Source of the DNA: Flavipsychrobacter sp.
Lineage (GTDB): Bacteria; Bacteroidota; Bacteroidia; Chitinophagales; Chitinophagaceae
Assembly (NCBI GenBank): GCA_016786615.1
Contig: JAEUVX010000011.1
Location: forward strand, 62,001-126,000
Direction of reading: 5' to 3'
DNA: 64,000 bases
Under the pieces are notes generated by a model. It was not told the origin of the DNA. It made no database searches and saw only the letters and a list, made by a program, of their open reading frames with translations. The translations under genes were made by a program, and so were the position numbers. Below, one piece after another: positions 36,249-45,164 of this stretch (the first letter of the stretch is position 1; the number at the start of each line of letters is the position of its first letter).

Positions 36249-36464
36249 ATGGCAGAGTTTATCGGAGAAATAGTAGCGTATATATTCACCACTGTCATAG
36301 GTGTTACAGTCAGGGCTGCATGGATTGTTTGCTCCTCGGGGTTTACCGTTTCTTTTATTTAAACTTACAGAAAACTTGTAGCAGATAAAGATGATTTCGG
36401 GAATTTCTGGATAGGCTTTGCTGTTTTTATTTCGCTGATAGCAACCGTCATTATTATTCAATAG
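36249..36464 (+). pseudogene. Interrupted small membrane protein ORF (in-frame TAA)
   Basis: Within the 330-base spacer between pfkA and the next gene, an ATG at 36249 opens MAEFIGEIVAYIFTTVIGVT and runs 37 codons to a TAA (36360-36362). The same frame then continues without further stops for another 33 codons, ending with a hydrophobic helix GFAVFISLIATVIIIQ and TAG (36462-36464). Read through, it would be a two-helix small membrane protein. It may be a recent nonsense decay or two unrelated short frames. The coding character of both halves is similar, which favours decay. Confidence 0.35.
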
Positions 36465-36523
36465 CTTCATCTGATAATTTCTTCATACCCTAGCGATGAA
36501 ACTATTAATTTACACCTTTGTAT

Positions 36524-36865
36524 ATGCCTAACACCGATAAGATAATATATAACACCACACTTGCTGTCACCACAGCATTTGCATTGTTGTATATTATTGC
36601 ATTCGGACATGATGCATTTGATATATACAACTCCAACTACCAAGTAGGCAACCAATTTTTTATGGCTTACTATACACCTACAGCCGCATTCAGGCATATA
36701 GTAACATATTGTGTACTGATTTTGACAATGCTATTTCTACTTGCAGTACTATGGAAGAAAAACAAAAACAAAGCCAGTCTGGTAGTCTGTGCTGTAATAT
36801 GGCTGACTGTATTATCAAGCAATTGGGTATATAACTATCTTACAGAATACGCAGAGTCCGAATAA
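36524..36865 (+). CDS. Small membrane protein (113 residues)
   Basis: The ATG at 36524 gives a protein with an N-terminal hydrophobic segment (about 11-27) and two more at about 60-80 and 87-104, so three membrane helices. A CACCTTTG box (7 of 8 to consensus) at 36513-36520 ends three bases before the ATG, so the transcript would be nearly leaderless; this also excludes the TTG at 36518, which lies in the box. No family is recognised. The stop is 15 bases ahead of the next gene's TTG start. Confidence 0.6.
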   Translation: MPNTDKIIYNTTLAVTTAFALLYIIAFGHDAFDIYNSNYQVGNQFFMAYYTPTAAFRHIVTYCVLILTMLFLLAVLWKKNKNKASLVVCAVIWLTVLSSNWVYNYLTEYAESE

Positions 36866-36880
36866 ACAACCAATCAACAA

Positions 36881-37867
36881 TTGAACAAACTCATTCTAAC
36901 ATTCATAGTTTTTCTTTTTGCTTTCACAGCAAATGCGCAGGTATACCCTGTTGTGTTCTACAATCTGGAAAACCTGTTTGACCCTGCTGATGACCCGCTG
37001 ACGGATGATAAGGAGTTTACGCCAAATGGCAGCTATCGGTATACAGATAAGATATACAGCCAGAAGCTGCGCAATATGGCATATGCACTGCAACGTGCAG
37101 GTACAGACAAGAGCGCTAACGGCGCTTCACTGATAGGCATTGCAGAGGTAGAGAATAATAAAGTACTGAACGACCTTGTGAATACCACCGAACTGAAAGC
37201 ACGCAACTATAAGTATGTGTGGTATAACAGTACAGACCCGCGTGGTATAGATGTGGCGTTGTTGTATAATCCTGCGGTGTTTAAAGTCATTGCATCAAAA
37301 CAACTGCCTGTGCGCAAAGGCGCACGCGAGCCATTGTATGTAAAAGGCATACTGGCGGGTGATACGGTGCATGTATTGGTAAACCACTGGCCATCGCGCA
37401 GAGAAGGTGCAGATGAGACAGAACACAAACGTAGAGAGATGGCTGCCGCCAACAGGAAGATGATTGACGAGATTCGCCGCGCTAACCGCAATGCACGCAT
37501 ACTGATGATGGGCGACCTGAATGATAACCCTACAGATGCCAGCCTTACGCAAGAACTGGGTAGCATTGCAGATGCCAATGCGGCGGGCAATAACACGATG
37601 TACAATCCCTTCACGAGCATCTATGCAAGCGGCAGGGGTACGGCCGTGTTTCAGCGCAGGTGGGACTTGTTTGACCAGGTAATACTATCTGCAGGCTTTG
37701 TAAAAAGCAAGGGCATACAGTATGCAGGCGCAGAGATATACGACCGCCCCTTCTTGCGGCAGGAAGGTGGTAAATTCCGTAACTATCCTTTCCGTAGTTT
37801 TCGCGGCACGTATTGGAACAATGGCTACAGCGACCATTTCCCCGTTGTTGTTTATCTGAAGAAGTAA
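36881..37867 (+). CDS. Secreted endonuclease/exonuclease/phosphatase family protein
   Basis: A 328-residue exported protein with a signal peptide (LTFIVFLFAFTANAQ). It shows the EEP fold motifs in order: FYNLENLFD (metal Asn/Glu), IGIAEVEN, VNHWPSRR, MMGDLNDNP, and GYSDHFPVVV. The family includes DNases, sphingomyelinases and phosphoesterases; the secreted Bacteroidota type is often annotated as an endonuclease. The start is a TTG at 36881, because the preceding in-frame codon with stop value is the previous gene's stop (36863-36865) and no ATG or GTG lies between. Probably co-transcribed with the small membrane protein upstream. Confidence 0.85.
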   Translation: MNKLILTFIVFLFAFTANAQVYPVVFYNLENLFDPADDPLTDDKEFTPNGSYRYTDKIYSQKLRNMAYALQRAGTDKSANGASLIGIAEVENNKVLNDLVNTTELKARNYKYVWYNSTDPRGIDVALLYNPAVFKVIASKQLPVRKGAREPLYVKGILAGDTVHVLVNHWPSRREGADETEHKRREMAAANRKMIDEIRRANRNARILMMGDLNDNPTDASLTQELGSIADANAAGNNTMYNPFTSIYASGRGTAVFQRRWDLFDQVILSAGFVKSKGIQYAGAEIYDRPFLRQEGGKFRNYPFRSFRGTYWNNGYSDHFPVVVYLKK

Positions 37868-37878
37868 ATAGATACCTG

Positions 37879-38397
37879 ATGACTCCCAACGAAAAGAAAT
37901 TCAGTGATTGTGTGGCAACAATGATGCGTTATGCAGCAATCATTGGCATGGATAAAAAATATCTGCCTGCGTTAGAATCTACAGGAGAGGGTGCTTATCT
38001 CGATATAGATTTATCAGGAAGACTATACTACGTAATTAAAGAACGCGGACAAGAACTAAAAAACGAATCTGGCAGAGATATGGACGAGATACTATTTCAG
38101 GTATTTAAGGATGCAACATTTATGATGGCAACTGATTATGAAGTACTAAACAGAATAGCAGGAGAAGATTCAAGAAGACAATCCTTTGCAATGCAAATCA
38201 AACTAATGCGAACACTGAGTGAGAAATGGGGCGACAGGGCTGAAGCAGACATCAAGAACACACTCTGGCATTATCCATATGACGACAACGCAGGTATCCG
38301 TGCAGACTATATTCAAACGCTTATGAAAGCAGGCATGTCTGGTGCAGATGCACGAAAAGAGGCACAACAAAAATATCCTTTGTCTAAAAAAGATTAA
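37879..38397 (+). CDS. Imm63-family immunity protein (orphan)
   Basis: A 172-residue cytoplasmic protein. The upstream frame overlapping the previous gene was rejected in favour of the ATG at 37879. The pattern YYVIKERGQEL, DEILFQVFKDATFMMATDYE, RRQSFAMQIKLM and HYPYDDNAGIRADY fits Imm63 immunity proteins as I remember the family; a profile search would settle it. Such proteins neutralise a partner toxin from polymorphic toxin systems. No toxin is encoded nearby, so it is an orphan or a defence against kin. It begins 11 bases after the EEP gene stop and is possibly in the same transcript. Confidence 0.65.
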   Translation: MTPNEKKFSDCVATMMRYAAIIGMDKKYLPALESTGEGAYLDIDLSGRLYYVIKERGQELKNESGRDMDEILFQVFKDATFMMATDYEVLNRIAGEDSRRQSFAMQIKLMRTLSEKWGDRAEADIKNTLWHYPYDDNAGIRADYIQTLMKAGMSGADARKEAQQKYPLSKKD

Positions 38398-38416
38398 TAC
38401 CCATAAACCGTTTCCT

Positions 38417-38424
38417 TAATTTTG
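38417..38424 (+). promoter_or_regulatory. Bacteroidota -7 box, near-leaderless (lipoprotein gene)
   Basis: TAATTTTG, a full match, ending only four bases before the ATG at 38429. Transcription would start at or near the start codon. Confidence 0.55.
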
Positions 38425-38428
38425 CCGT

Positions 38429-38869
38429 ATGAAAAAGCTACTCTTGTTATCTGCAGTATTATTCCTGTCTGCCTGTAGTGGCGATGCGGGCAATTCTACC
38501 GATGGGGAAGATCTTGCAACCATAGCGGCTACACAATCGCCGACACTGGGGGTGGTGGCAGAGGCTGTTGCAGATGCATCGGCCATACCGCAAATGATAC
38601 AGGGTAGCTGGGTGAGTGTGGAAGATCCGAAGGCTACACTCATCATCACCAAAGACAAATACATACTGGGCTACGAAGGCAGTGGTAATGATACGGTCGA
38701 TTATACCATCAGCCACAAAAGCTGCACAGACAGTGCCGAGAATGAGGACTATTACATCTACCTTCCTAAGGACGATATGTGCTATATAGTTGTAGATGCC
38801 AATGAGAAAAACCTGTCCTTCATCTACACAGCACGTGGCAATACGCTTACTTATACAAGGGTGAAATAA
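38429..38869 (+). CDS. Lipoprotein, unknown function (146 residues)
   Basis: A 146-residue lipoprotein with lipobox LSAC (Cys16). A low-complexity Ala/Thr/Ser linker (about 20-55) leads to a small beta-rich domain beginning IQGSWVSVEDPKATLIITKD, resembling lipocalin-like or DUF4488-type stress lipoproteins in outline, though no family can be named with confidence. Three Cys lie in the domain. The promoter box ends four bases before the ATG. It is separated by 85 bases from the barrel protein gene that follows. Confidence 0.65.
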   Translation: MKKLLLLSAVLFLSACSGDAGNSTDGEDLATIAATQSPTLGVVAEAVADASAIPQMIQGSWVSVEDPKATLIITKDKYILGYEGSGNDTVDYTISHKSCTDSAENEDYYIYLPKDDMCYIVVDANEKNLSFIYTARGNTLTYTRVK

Positions 38870-38954
38870 GAAGAGGTTCATTTAACGTTTCGTAAACGCT
38901 GCTTTACAAAAGCTTTAAGACTATGCACAGTACTTTGTGCACAAATCTTATTTT

Positions 38955-39611
38955 ATGAAACTACGTTACACCTTAATCCTTGCTGCGATTGCAGCCTCTT
39001 TCAGTGCATCTGCACAAACAGACAAAGTAGCCATATTGCGTACACCCAAATTTGCAGTGGGTGTAGAAGCAGGCTTTTTCAAAGAATGCCTTAACAGAGA
39101 TTCGGCATCCAACAGGTTATATATGAACTACAGGCAGCGTACCAGCTATCCTACCGTTGGTGTGTTTGCAAGACACTATATTGGCAACAGGTTTGCAGTA
39201 CAGGCAGGCATAGGTACTGCTTTCATTAAAGACAATATCTATTCGGGTTATCTCAATGGGTTTGATGGCATAGCTGCGCTACCATTCAACGGCACTGCAA
39301 GCACGCGGGCATATGATGCTAATCTGTCTTTGCAGTATTATGTGCATCCGGCTGCAGCAAAAGTGAGAGCATATTTCGGTGCGGGCATCAATGCACGCTA
39401 TAACAAGTACAATATTGATGGATATTATATAAGTAATAATGCTGCACTAAATACGAGTATAACGGACGTGCAACTGGGCTTACTGTTATCGCAGGGCGTT
39501 ACATGGCAGGTGCACAAAAACTGGCAGTTAAATGAATCCATCAACCTTGTAACGAACGGCAATACAACAAGTGGTGGCATCAAAATAGGACTTGCCTATA
39601 CTATACAGTAA
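38955..39611 (+). CDS. Outer-membrane beta-barrel protein (218 residues)
   Basis: The ATG at 38955 gives a signal peptide (LRYTLILAAIAASFSASAQ) followed by a small barrel of alternating aromatic strands ending IGLAYTIQ, in the OmpW/OmpA-barrel style. An upstream GTG (38937) was rejected because a near-consensus box, TACTTTG, lies just before it. A short leader of about 13 bases results. The specific family is unclear. A strong hairpin terminator follows the stop. Confidence 0.65.
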   Translation: MKLRYTLILAAIAASFSASAQTDKVAILRTPKFAVGVEAGFFKECLNRDSASNRLYMNYRQRTSYPTVGVFARHYIGNRFAVQAGIGTAFIKDNIYSGYLNGFDGIAALPFNGTASTRAYDANLSLQYYVHPAAAKVRAYFGAGINARYNKYNIDGYYISNNAALNTSITDVQLGLLLSQGVTWQVHKNWQLNESINLVTNGNTTSGGIKIGLAYTIQ

Positions 39612-39616
39612 ACAAT

Positions 39617-39647
39617 AAGGGAGGGATGAATACCCTCTCTTTTTTTA
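39617..39647 (+). terminator. Intrinsic terminator after the barrel gene
   Basis: A 9-bp stem (39617-39625 with 39633-39641, one G-T pair) followed by a T run. Confidence 0.8.
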
Positions 39648-39690
39648 TACCTACCCCATTGCGGGGGATGGATGTATTCGCTGCTCTCTA

Positions 39691-39698
39691 TAGCTTTG
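39691..39698 (+). promoter_or_regulatory. Bacteroidota -7 box for the esterase gene
   Basis: TAGCTTTG, a full TAnnTTTG match, 16 bases ahead of the ATG at 39715. Confidence 0.6.
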
Positions 39699-39714
39699 CA
39701 ATACAATACCGTTT

Positions 39715-40557
39715 ATGAAAAAACTATTGCCATTACTATTTACCATCTGCACGCTTGCAGCATCTGCACAAAGCACCAAGCCATTTGTACTAGGCGTAGT
39801 AGACAGCCTGTATTCCGCATCGTTATCGCAGCAGCGCATCATCAACATCTACCTGCCCGATGGTTATCATGATGATACGGCAAAGAATTTCCCTGTCATC
39901 TACCAACTGGATGGCAGCGCCAACGAAGACTTTGTACACACGGTAGGCAATGTACAGTTCCTCACCATGATAGGCTATATGCCGCCAACTATTGTGGTAG
40001 GCATTGCCAATGCAGATCGCAAACACGATTTTACTTTCCCCGCCGGCAAGGTCAATAAGAAGCCCAACCCAGACACCCTGATAGCATTTCTTGAAAAACG
40101 CTTAGCGACCATAGCAGGTGGTTCGCCACAGTTCATATCGTTCATAGAAAAAGAATTGCAGCCTTATATCAACAGCCATTACAAAACAGGTGGTACTACT
40201 ACACTCATCGGTCAGTCGCTGGGTGGTTTGCTGGCATCAGAGATACTGCTGAAGAAACCTAATCTGTTTGATAACTACATCATCGTTAGCCCCAGTCTGT
40301 GGTGGGACGGAGAGTCGCTGCTGAGCGATATACCAGCCATGCTGAAAACACCCTATACTAATAAGAAGCAGCTGTATATATGCGTGGGTACAGAGGGCAG
40401 GCAGATGGAGAGCTATGCTGCCAAGCTTGCCTCAGAGCTGAAACAATACAAAAGCAAAGAAGCACGCATACAGTTTGCCCCCATGCCGCAGGAAACACAC
40501 CTCACCATTCTGCACCGTGCAGTGTACAATGCGCTACTATGGATGAACGGCAAGTAA
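39715..40557 (+). CDS. Secreted alpha/beta-hydrolase (esterase D / Fes-like)
   Basis: A 280-residue exported protein with a signal peptide ending near ASAQ (residue 19). The body is a putative esterase: NIYLPDGY and FPVIYQLDGS near the start, the nucleophile elbow GQSLGG, and a likely catalytic His in the C-terminal ETHLTILHRA segment. Relatives hydrolyse S-formylglutathione, siderophores or acyl esters; the substrate here is unknown. Its own promoter box precedes it. The gene is followed 85 bases later by the DsbA-like gene with a separate promoter. Confidence 0.8.
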   Translation: MKKLLPLLFTICTLAASAQSTKPFVLGVVDSLYSASLSQQRIINIYLPDGYHDDTAKNFPVIYQLDGSANEDFVHTVGNVQFLTMIGYMPPTIVVGIANADRKHDFTFPAGKVNKKPNPDTLIAFLEKRLATIAGGSPQFISFIEKELQPYINSHYKTGGTTTLIGQSLGGLLASEILLKKPNLFDNYIIVSPSLWWDGESLLSDIPAMLKTPYTNKKQLYICVGTEGRQMESYAAKLASELKQYKSKEARIQFAPMPQETHLTILHRAVYNALLWMNGK

Positions 40558-40626
40558 TAGTTTTCGCTTATACCCTGTTATGGCTATACTTTGGTATAGT
40601 GTCTATTGTCGTAGCTACATGCATCG

Positions 40627-40634
40627 TACCTTTG
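40627..40634 (+). promoter_or_regulatory. Bacteroidota -7 box for the DsbA-like gene
   Basis: TACCTTTG, a full match, ending eight bases before the ATG at 40643, so the leader would be very short. Confidence 0.55.
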
Positions 40635-40642
40635 CAGGGTAA

Positions 40643-41473
40643 ATGTTTTCTAAACCGTACCTGCTGACAACTGCTATCTGCATAGCAATGGCCATACCGG
40701 CCACTGCACAGAAGGGTGTGCAAAAACTACCCGCGCAGCAACAGGTGCAAACAAAAGGCAAAAAGATGAAAGTAGATATCTGGAGCGATGTGATGTGCCC
40801 TTTCTGCTACATAGGCAAAAGGAAATTTGAAAGCGCACTGGCAAAATTCCCTAATGGTAAAGACATAGAAATAGTGTGGCACAGTTTTCAGCTGGACCCT
40901 GAAATGACCTCTCAACCCGGCAAGGATGTATATACCTACCTGGCAGAGCGCAAGGGCATGACGGTAGACCAGAGCAAACAGATGCACAAGCAAGTGGTGC
41001 AGATGGCTGAGGGCGAGGGTTTGCAATACAACTTTGACAAGGCTGTGATTGCTAATAGCTTTGATGCACACCGCATCAGCCACCTGGCAAAGAAACATGG
41101 TAAGGGCGATGAAATGGAAGAACAACTGTTTCGCGGATACTTTACCGAAGGCAAAGACATTGCCGACCATGCAGTATTGATTGCTATGGCAAAGAACATA
41201 GGCATACCCGAGCAGGAAGCTGCCGATGTACTGAACAGCAACCGGTATGCAGCAGAGGTAGAGGCCGATATAGTACGCGCATCGCAGATAGGTGTGCGTG
41301 GTGTACCTTTCTTTGTGCTGGATAATAAATATGCCGTAAGCGGTGCACAACCGTCAGAAACATTTCTGCAAGCACTGACACAGGCATGGACAGAATACGA
41401 AAAAGCTAATCCTAAACTGACAGTAGTTGGCGGTGATGCCACAGTGTGCGAGCCCGGTGGTGAGTGTAAATAA
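40643..41473 (+). CDS. DsbA/FrnE-family oxidoreductase with a signal peptide
   Basis: A 276-residue protein. The thioredoxin-fold FrnE-type domain begins at MKVDIWSDVMCPFC (residues 42-55), with the redox pair Cys52 and Cys55. FrnE proteins are usually cytosolic and start at that Met, but here a 41-residue leader with a good signal peptide (MFSKPYLLTTAICIAMAIPA) precedes it and the promoter box lies right upstream, so the long form is probably real and exported. A C-terminal tail with two extra Cys (VCEPGGEC) is unusual. It likely handles thiol-disulfide exchange in the periplasm. Confidence 0.82.
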   Translation: MFSKPYLLTTAICIAMAIPATAQKGVQKLPAQQQVQTKGKKMKVDIWSDVMCPFCYIGKRKFESALAKFPNGKDIEIVWHSFQLDPEMTSQPGKDVYTYLAERKGMTVDQSKQMHKQVVQMAEGEGLQYNFDKAVIANSFDAHRISHLAKKHGKGDEMEEQLFRGYFTEGKDIADHAVLIAMAKNIGIPEQEAADVLNSNRYAAEVEADIVRASQIGVRGVPFFVLDNKYAVSGAQPSETFLQALTQAWTEYEKANPKLTVVGGDATVCEPGGECK

Positions 41474-41561
41474 GAAATCTATCTTATGTGACATATTCTA
41501 TTAAGCATAGTTATACAAACATTGCACAACTATTTCAGGTTTGCAGTATCTTTAATCATGT

Positions 41562-42964
41562 ATGCTATATGCGATAGTAGATATTGAAACGACGGGGAGT
41601 CATGCCGCAGGAAACGGTATAACAGAAATAGCTATTGTAGTGCATGATGGTAAGCAGGTAGTAGATTTTTACGAAACACTTATCAATCCCAATGCACAGA
41701 TTCCCTACTTTATTCAAAGGCTTACGGGCATTACCAACAGTATGGTAGAGCATGCTCCACGCTTCAGCGAGGTGGCAGCACGTGTGCACGAAATGTTAAA
41801 GGATAAAGTATTTGTTGCGCACAACGTAAACTTCGACTACTCTTTTATAAAGCATCACTTAGAAGCCAGTGGCTACGAGCTGGGCGTAAAGAAACTTTGC
41901 ACTGTACGCATGGCACGCAAGATATTGCCTGGCAAAACAAGTTACAGCCTTGGTAAACTTTGTGTGCAGTTGGACATCAATCATGCCAATCATCACCGTG
42001 CAGGTGGCGATGCGATGCAACAGCAGATCTGTTTGCGATGCTGGTAGCAAACGATGCAGAGGGTGTGATAAACACTATGCTGAAAGGCCGCAACAGCGAA
42101 CAGTACTTACCACCACATGTACCTATTGAGCAAGTAGGTAGCCTGCCGCCTGTACCGGGTGTTTACTACTTCTACAACATCAGCGGCAAGGTGATATATG
42201 TGGGCAAGGCAAAGAACCTGAAACGCAGAGTAAAAAGTCATTTCAGCAATAATAAAACAGGCAAGCAAAAGCAGGATTTTCTGAGAGATATACACCGCAT
42301 CAGCTATAAAGAATGTGCTACCGATTTGATGGCGCATATTTTGGAAAGCACTGAGATACGCAGGTTGTGGCCTATCTACAACCGCAGCCAACGCGGCTAC
42401 CTGCCAAAGTTTGGTTTGTTTGTGTACGAAGACCAACAGGGCTATAAACGCATTGCTATAGAAAAGAACAAACAGGTGCTGAAGCCATTGCATACATTCA
42501 ATACAATCATAGAGGGACATAACAGAATACGTGAAATGATTGCAGAGTTTGGTCTGTGTGCACGCTTGTGCAATCTTGCCAAGAATGCAGACTGCACCAA
42601 TGGTGTGTTTGCAGATAGCTGTACGGGGGTGTGCGGTGCTACTATGAAGACGAAAAAGTATAACCGCAAAGTAGATGATGCGGTAAAATGGTTGCATAAA
42701 ACGCTGCCAACATTTGCATTTGTAGACAAGGGTATTAATGATGATGAGCAGAGTTGCATCTTCATCAACAAAGGTTCATTCTACGGTATGGGTTATCTGC
42801 ACGATGGTGTAATGCCCGATAATATTCTGGAGCTGCAGGAGAAGCTGGAACCTATGCCTGATAATGATTACATCCGCAATATAGTGTATAAGCACGCCGC
42901 AAAAAATCCTGATAAATGTATCAGCTTTTCTAAGTTTGAACTGACACTACCTGAGGTGCGTTAA
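41562..42964 (+). pseudogene. DnaQ-like exonuclease / GIY-YIG nuclease, frameshifted
   Basis: Two overlapping frames together encode one known fusion. Frame 1 (41562-42047, 161 residues) is a DEDDh exonuclease with IVDIETTG, HNVNFDYSF and HRAGGDA, then reads out of frame. Frame 2 (41960-42964) carries on with ADLFAMLVAND, a linker, a GIY-YIG domain (GVYYFY...VIYVGKAKNLKRR), and a UvrC-like C-terminal part. The join lies at a tandem GATGC-GATGC duplication (42009-42018). Removing one copy restores HRAGGDATADLFAML without a break. It is a pseudogene, a phase-variable gene or an assembly error. The intact protein would act in DNA repair or proofreading. Confidence 0.82.
42009..42018 (+). repeat. 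Tandem 5-bp duplication causing the frameshift
   Basis: GATGC is repeated twice. One copy fewer restores the frame across the exonuclease/GIY-YIG join. Confidence 0.75.
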
Positions 42965-42973
42965 TATGAAATT

Positions 42974-45004
42974 TTATTGGGCCAACCAGTATTTGCGTAG
43001 CAGCCATTCTGCCACTGCAAAGATGAGTATCAACAGGAAATACCATTTCCAATCTACCAATGGTACAGACTGAATATTGCTTTGTATAACAGGCTTTATG
43101 TTGGTGTTCTTCTTAATGCTATCTGCCAGCGATGTGATGCTTGCAGCAGGTACAAAACCACCGTTATATTTTCTTGCAAGTGTGTATAGCATACTGTAGT
43201 CTGCGCCTGTTTCCATTTGCTCAAGCGGCATGTGTTCTACGACAAAGCTACCAGCAGCAGTGTAGGTAGTGCCGTTGTATACTGCGCGTGCAGCGTAGTT
43301 GTATGTGCCCGCAGCCCATATGCCGGTGTTTAGCCTGTAGCTGCTGCCGCTTTTCTCAAAGCTGAAGTTTTGTTTCCTGCCACTTGTGTCTGTTATTACC
43401 AGTTGCACATCTGCATTGTTTACTTGCTGGTTAGTTGCATTCAGCAAGTATGCATTCATACCAATGTTTTCCTGATCGCTCCATACATATTTTGACAACT
43501 GGATGTAGAAAGGCTTTTCGTTGCTGTTGGCTGCAAGGAAAGAAACCGTCTGGCGAATACACTCATCAATCGTATTGTGTGTGTTGAAGTTTTTATACTC
43601 GTACATCCTCCAGCGCCATATGCCTTCGCCTGTAGTAATAGCAGTTGAAGGGTTGCCTTGTTGCAGCACCCACAGTGGTTGTTGCTCACCATCGCGCTGA
43701 CGGAATAGAACATCTGCATTCGGCTTTGCCTGTATAGTGCCTTGTGGTACGCTGAGTGGTGGCATCTTGTCCATCACTGCCTGCATATTTTGCGGTACAG
43801 AGAAGTTATTAAATGCTGCGTTGTATGCCGGGTATAAATCTCTTGATGCAAGCGGGTTGATGCTCATCTGCACAGGCGATGATAGTTGCATTACTGCCGC
43901 AGGGTTTGTTTGGCTGCCAAGTATATACCACGCTGCTTTGCGCATGGTAGTAATATCGCGGCTGTTGTTGAGGAACTGCGATGGCAGTTGGTGTAGTATT
44001 ACTACTTTATAGTCTTGCAGCGATGGTATTTCATTTGCCATAGCCACTGTTACTTTATAGCTTTCCAGCGCGCTGAGTGCCTCTTGTATCGCTTTAATAT
44101 CCGGATGCGGAGCTGCGGCTGCTATCAGTATTTTCTTTTGTTCATCTACCACTTCTACAAATACATCTCTTCGGTTGTTAGCAGTGTTTTGCTCGCCATC
44201 TGCAGTTGGTGCAACGATGGTATAATGATGCAGCCCTGCTTTAGTTGCTTTGATGCTGAACGAGATGGTGCGGTCGTACTGATTGTTATTGATGCTTATG
44301 GGTGTGGTGGCAATTGTTTGCCCATCTTCTGTTAGTTGTATGTTGTTACTATACCCATTGCAAAGTGTGGCAATGATATCTGCACGTATTTCAAAATTGC
44401 TATTCAGCGATACTGTTTTGTTACTGTATACCTGTGCTATACGAAGGTCTTTCTGTCGACTGCTATCGCCAATGCCAACTGTGTATAGCGGGCTTTGCAA
44501 TGATAATTGCTGAAACAATGGATTACTCCCCTGATTGTATTTACCATCGGTAGCCAACACAACTGCGCCCAGATTTTGCGCACCGTAGTACTCCTGCACG
44601 TTTTCCAGTGCTTTAGATATATCTGTGCTTTGGGTGGTATAGCGAAACAGGCTGTCTGCCGAGGTATTGCCGTTCAGGTTCCATGTTATCACTTTATAGT
44701 CGCCCGAAAGCTTGTCAATCAGCGATTGCGTATTTTTCTGGTAGGCACTGCTGTCTTTGCCAAGTGCTGTATTAATAGAGCTTGAATTGTCCTGCACAAA
44801 AACTACCACGGGTTTCTGTGTCTCGTTGCTGGTAATGCTGATGACAGGGGCAAGCAATAGTAAGAGTGCCAGGAATACTACCACGCCACGAAGTGCGGCT
44901 GTAAGCCATGGGTAAGGTGTGCCACGCTTTTTATCTGCGCGGTATACCCACCATGCGGCACCTGCCGAAAGTATGATTGCTATGGCCCATAGTAGTACTT
45001 GCAT
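42974..45004 (-). CDS. vWA-type membrane protein (BatA/GATase-like arrangement)
   Basis: A 676-residue integral membrane protein with two N-terminal helices (about 2-18 and 34-54), an extracytoplasmic region, and one C-terminal helix (about 652-669). The region after the second helix resembles a von Willebrand A-like domain (VVVFVQDNSSSIN, VVLATDGKYNQGSN), followed by Ig-like and Rossmann-type parts (KILIAAAAPHPDIKAIQEAL). The metal-site DxSxS is partly kept (DNSSS). Such proteins may act in membrane protein complexes or stress tolerance. It is convergent with the frameshifted nuclease gene and stands alone on its strand. Confidence 0.7.
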   Translation of the reverse strand: MQVLLWAIAIILSAGAAWWVYRADKKRGTPYPWLTAALRGVVVFLALLLLLAPVISITSNETQKPVVVFVQDNSSSINTALGKDSSAYQKNTQSLIDKLSGDYKVITWNLNGNTSADSLFRYTTQSTDISKALENVQEYYGAQNLGAVVLATDGKYNQGSNPLFQQLSLQSPLYTVGIGDSSRQKDLRIAQVYSNKTVSLNSNFEIRADIIATLCNGYSNNIQLTEDGQTIATTPISINNNQYDRTISFSIKATKAGLHHYTIVAPTADGEQNTANNRRDVFVEVVDEQKKILIAAAAPHPDIKAIQEALSALESYKVTVAMANEIPSLQDYKVVILHQLPSQFLNNSRDITTMRKAAWYILGSQTNPAAVMQLSSPVQMSINPLASRDLYPAYNAAFNNFSVPQNMQAVMDKMPPLSVPQGTIQAKPNADVLFRQRDGEQQPLWVLQQGNPSTAITTGEGIWRWRMYEYKNFNTHNTIDECIRQTVSFLAANSNEKPFYIQLSKYVWSDQENIGMNAYLLNATNQQVNNADVQLVITDTSGRKQNFSFEKSGSSYRLNTGIWAAGTYNYAARAVYNGTTYTAAGSFVVEHMPLEQMETGADYSMLYTLARKYNGGFVPAASITSLADSIKKNTNIKPVIQSNIQSVPLVDWKWYFLLILIFAVAEWLLRKYWLAQ

Positions 45005-45152
45005 TGTTCTTGCAATCTAATGAAAAATGAGCGCAGATAACATTCGCAAAAAGCGCTATGTGTGTAATAGTCTTGTTAAATAAATTGAATTAACTGATTG
45101 TAGAATAAACAATTGCACTGCGGTGATGGTTTCCTGACAAAAATCTAATTGC

Positions 45153-45160
45153 TAATTTTG
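45153..45160 (+). promoter_or_regulatory. Bacteroidota -7 box, near-leaderless (GNAT-like gene)
   Basis: TAATTTTG, a full match, ends four bases ahead of the ATG at 45165. Confidence 0.55.
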
Positions 45161-45164
45161 CACC

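Noticed and set aside
36231-36470. Minus-strand ORF (79 codons) across the interrupted small ORF
   Set aside because: Asn/Lys-rich shadow without signal peptide or family.
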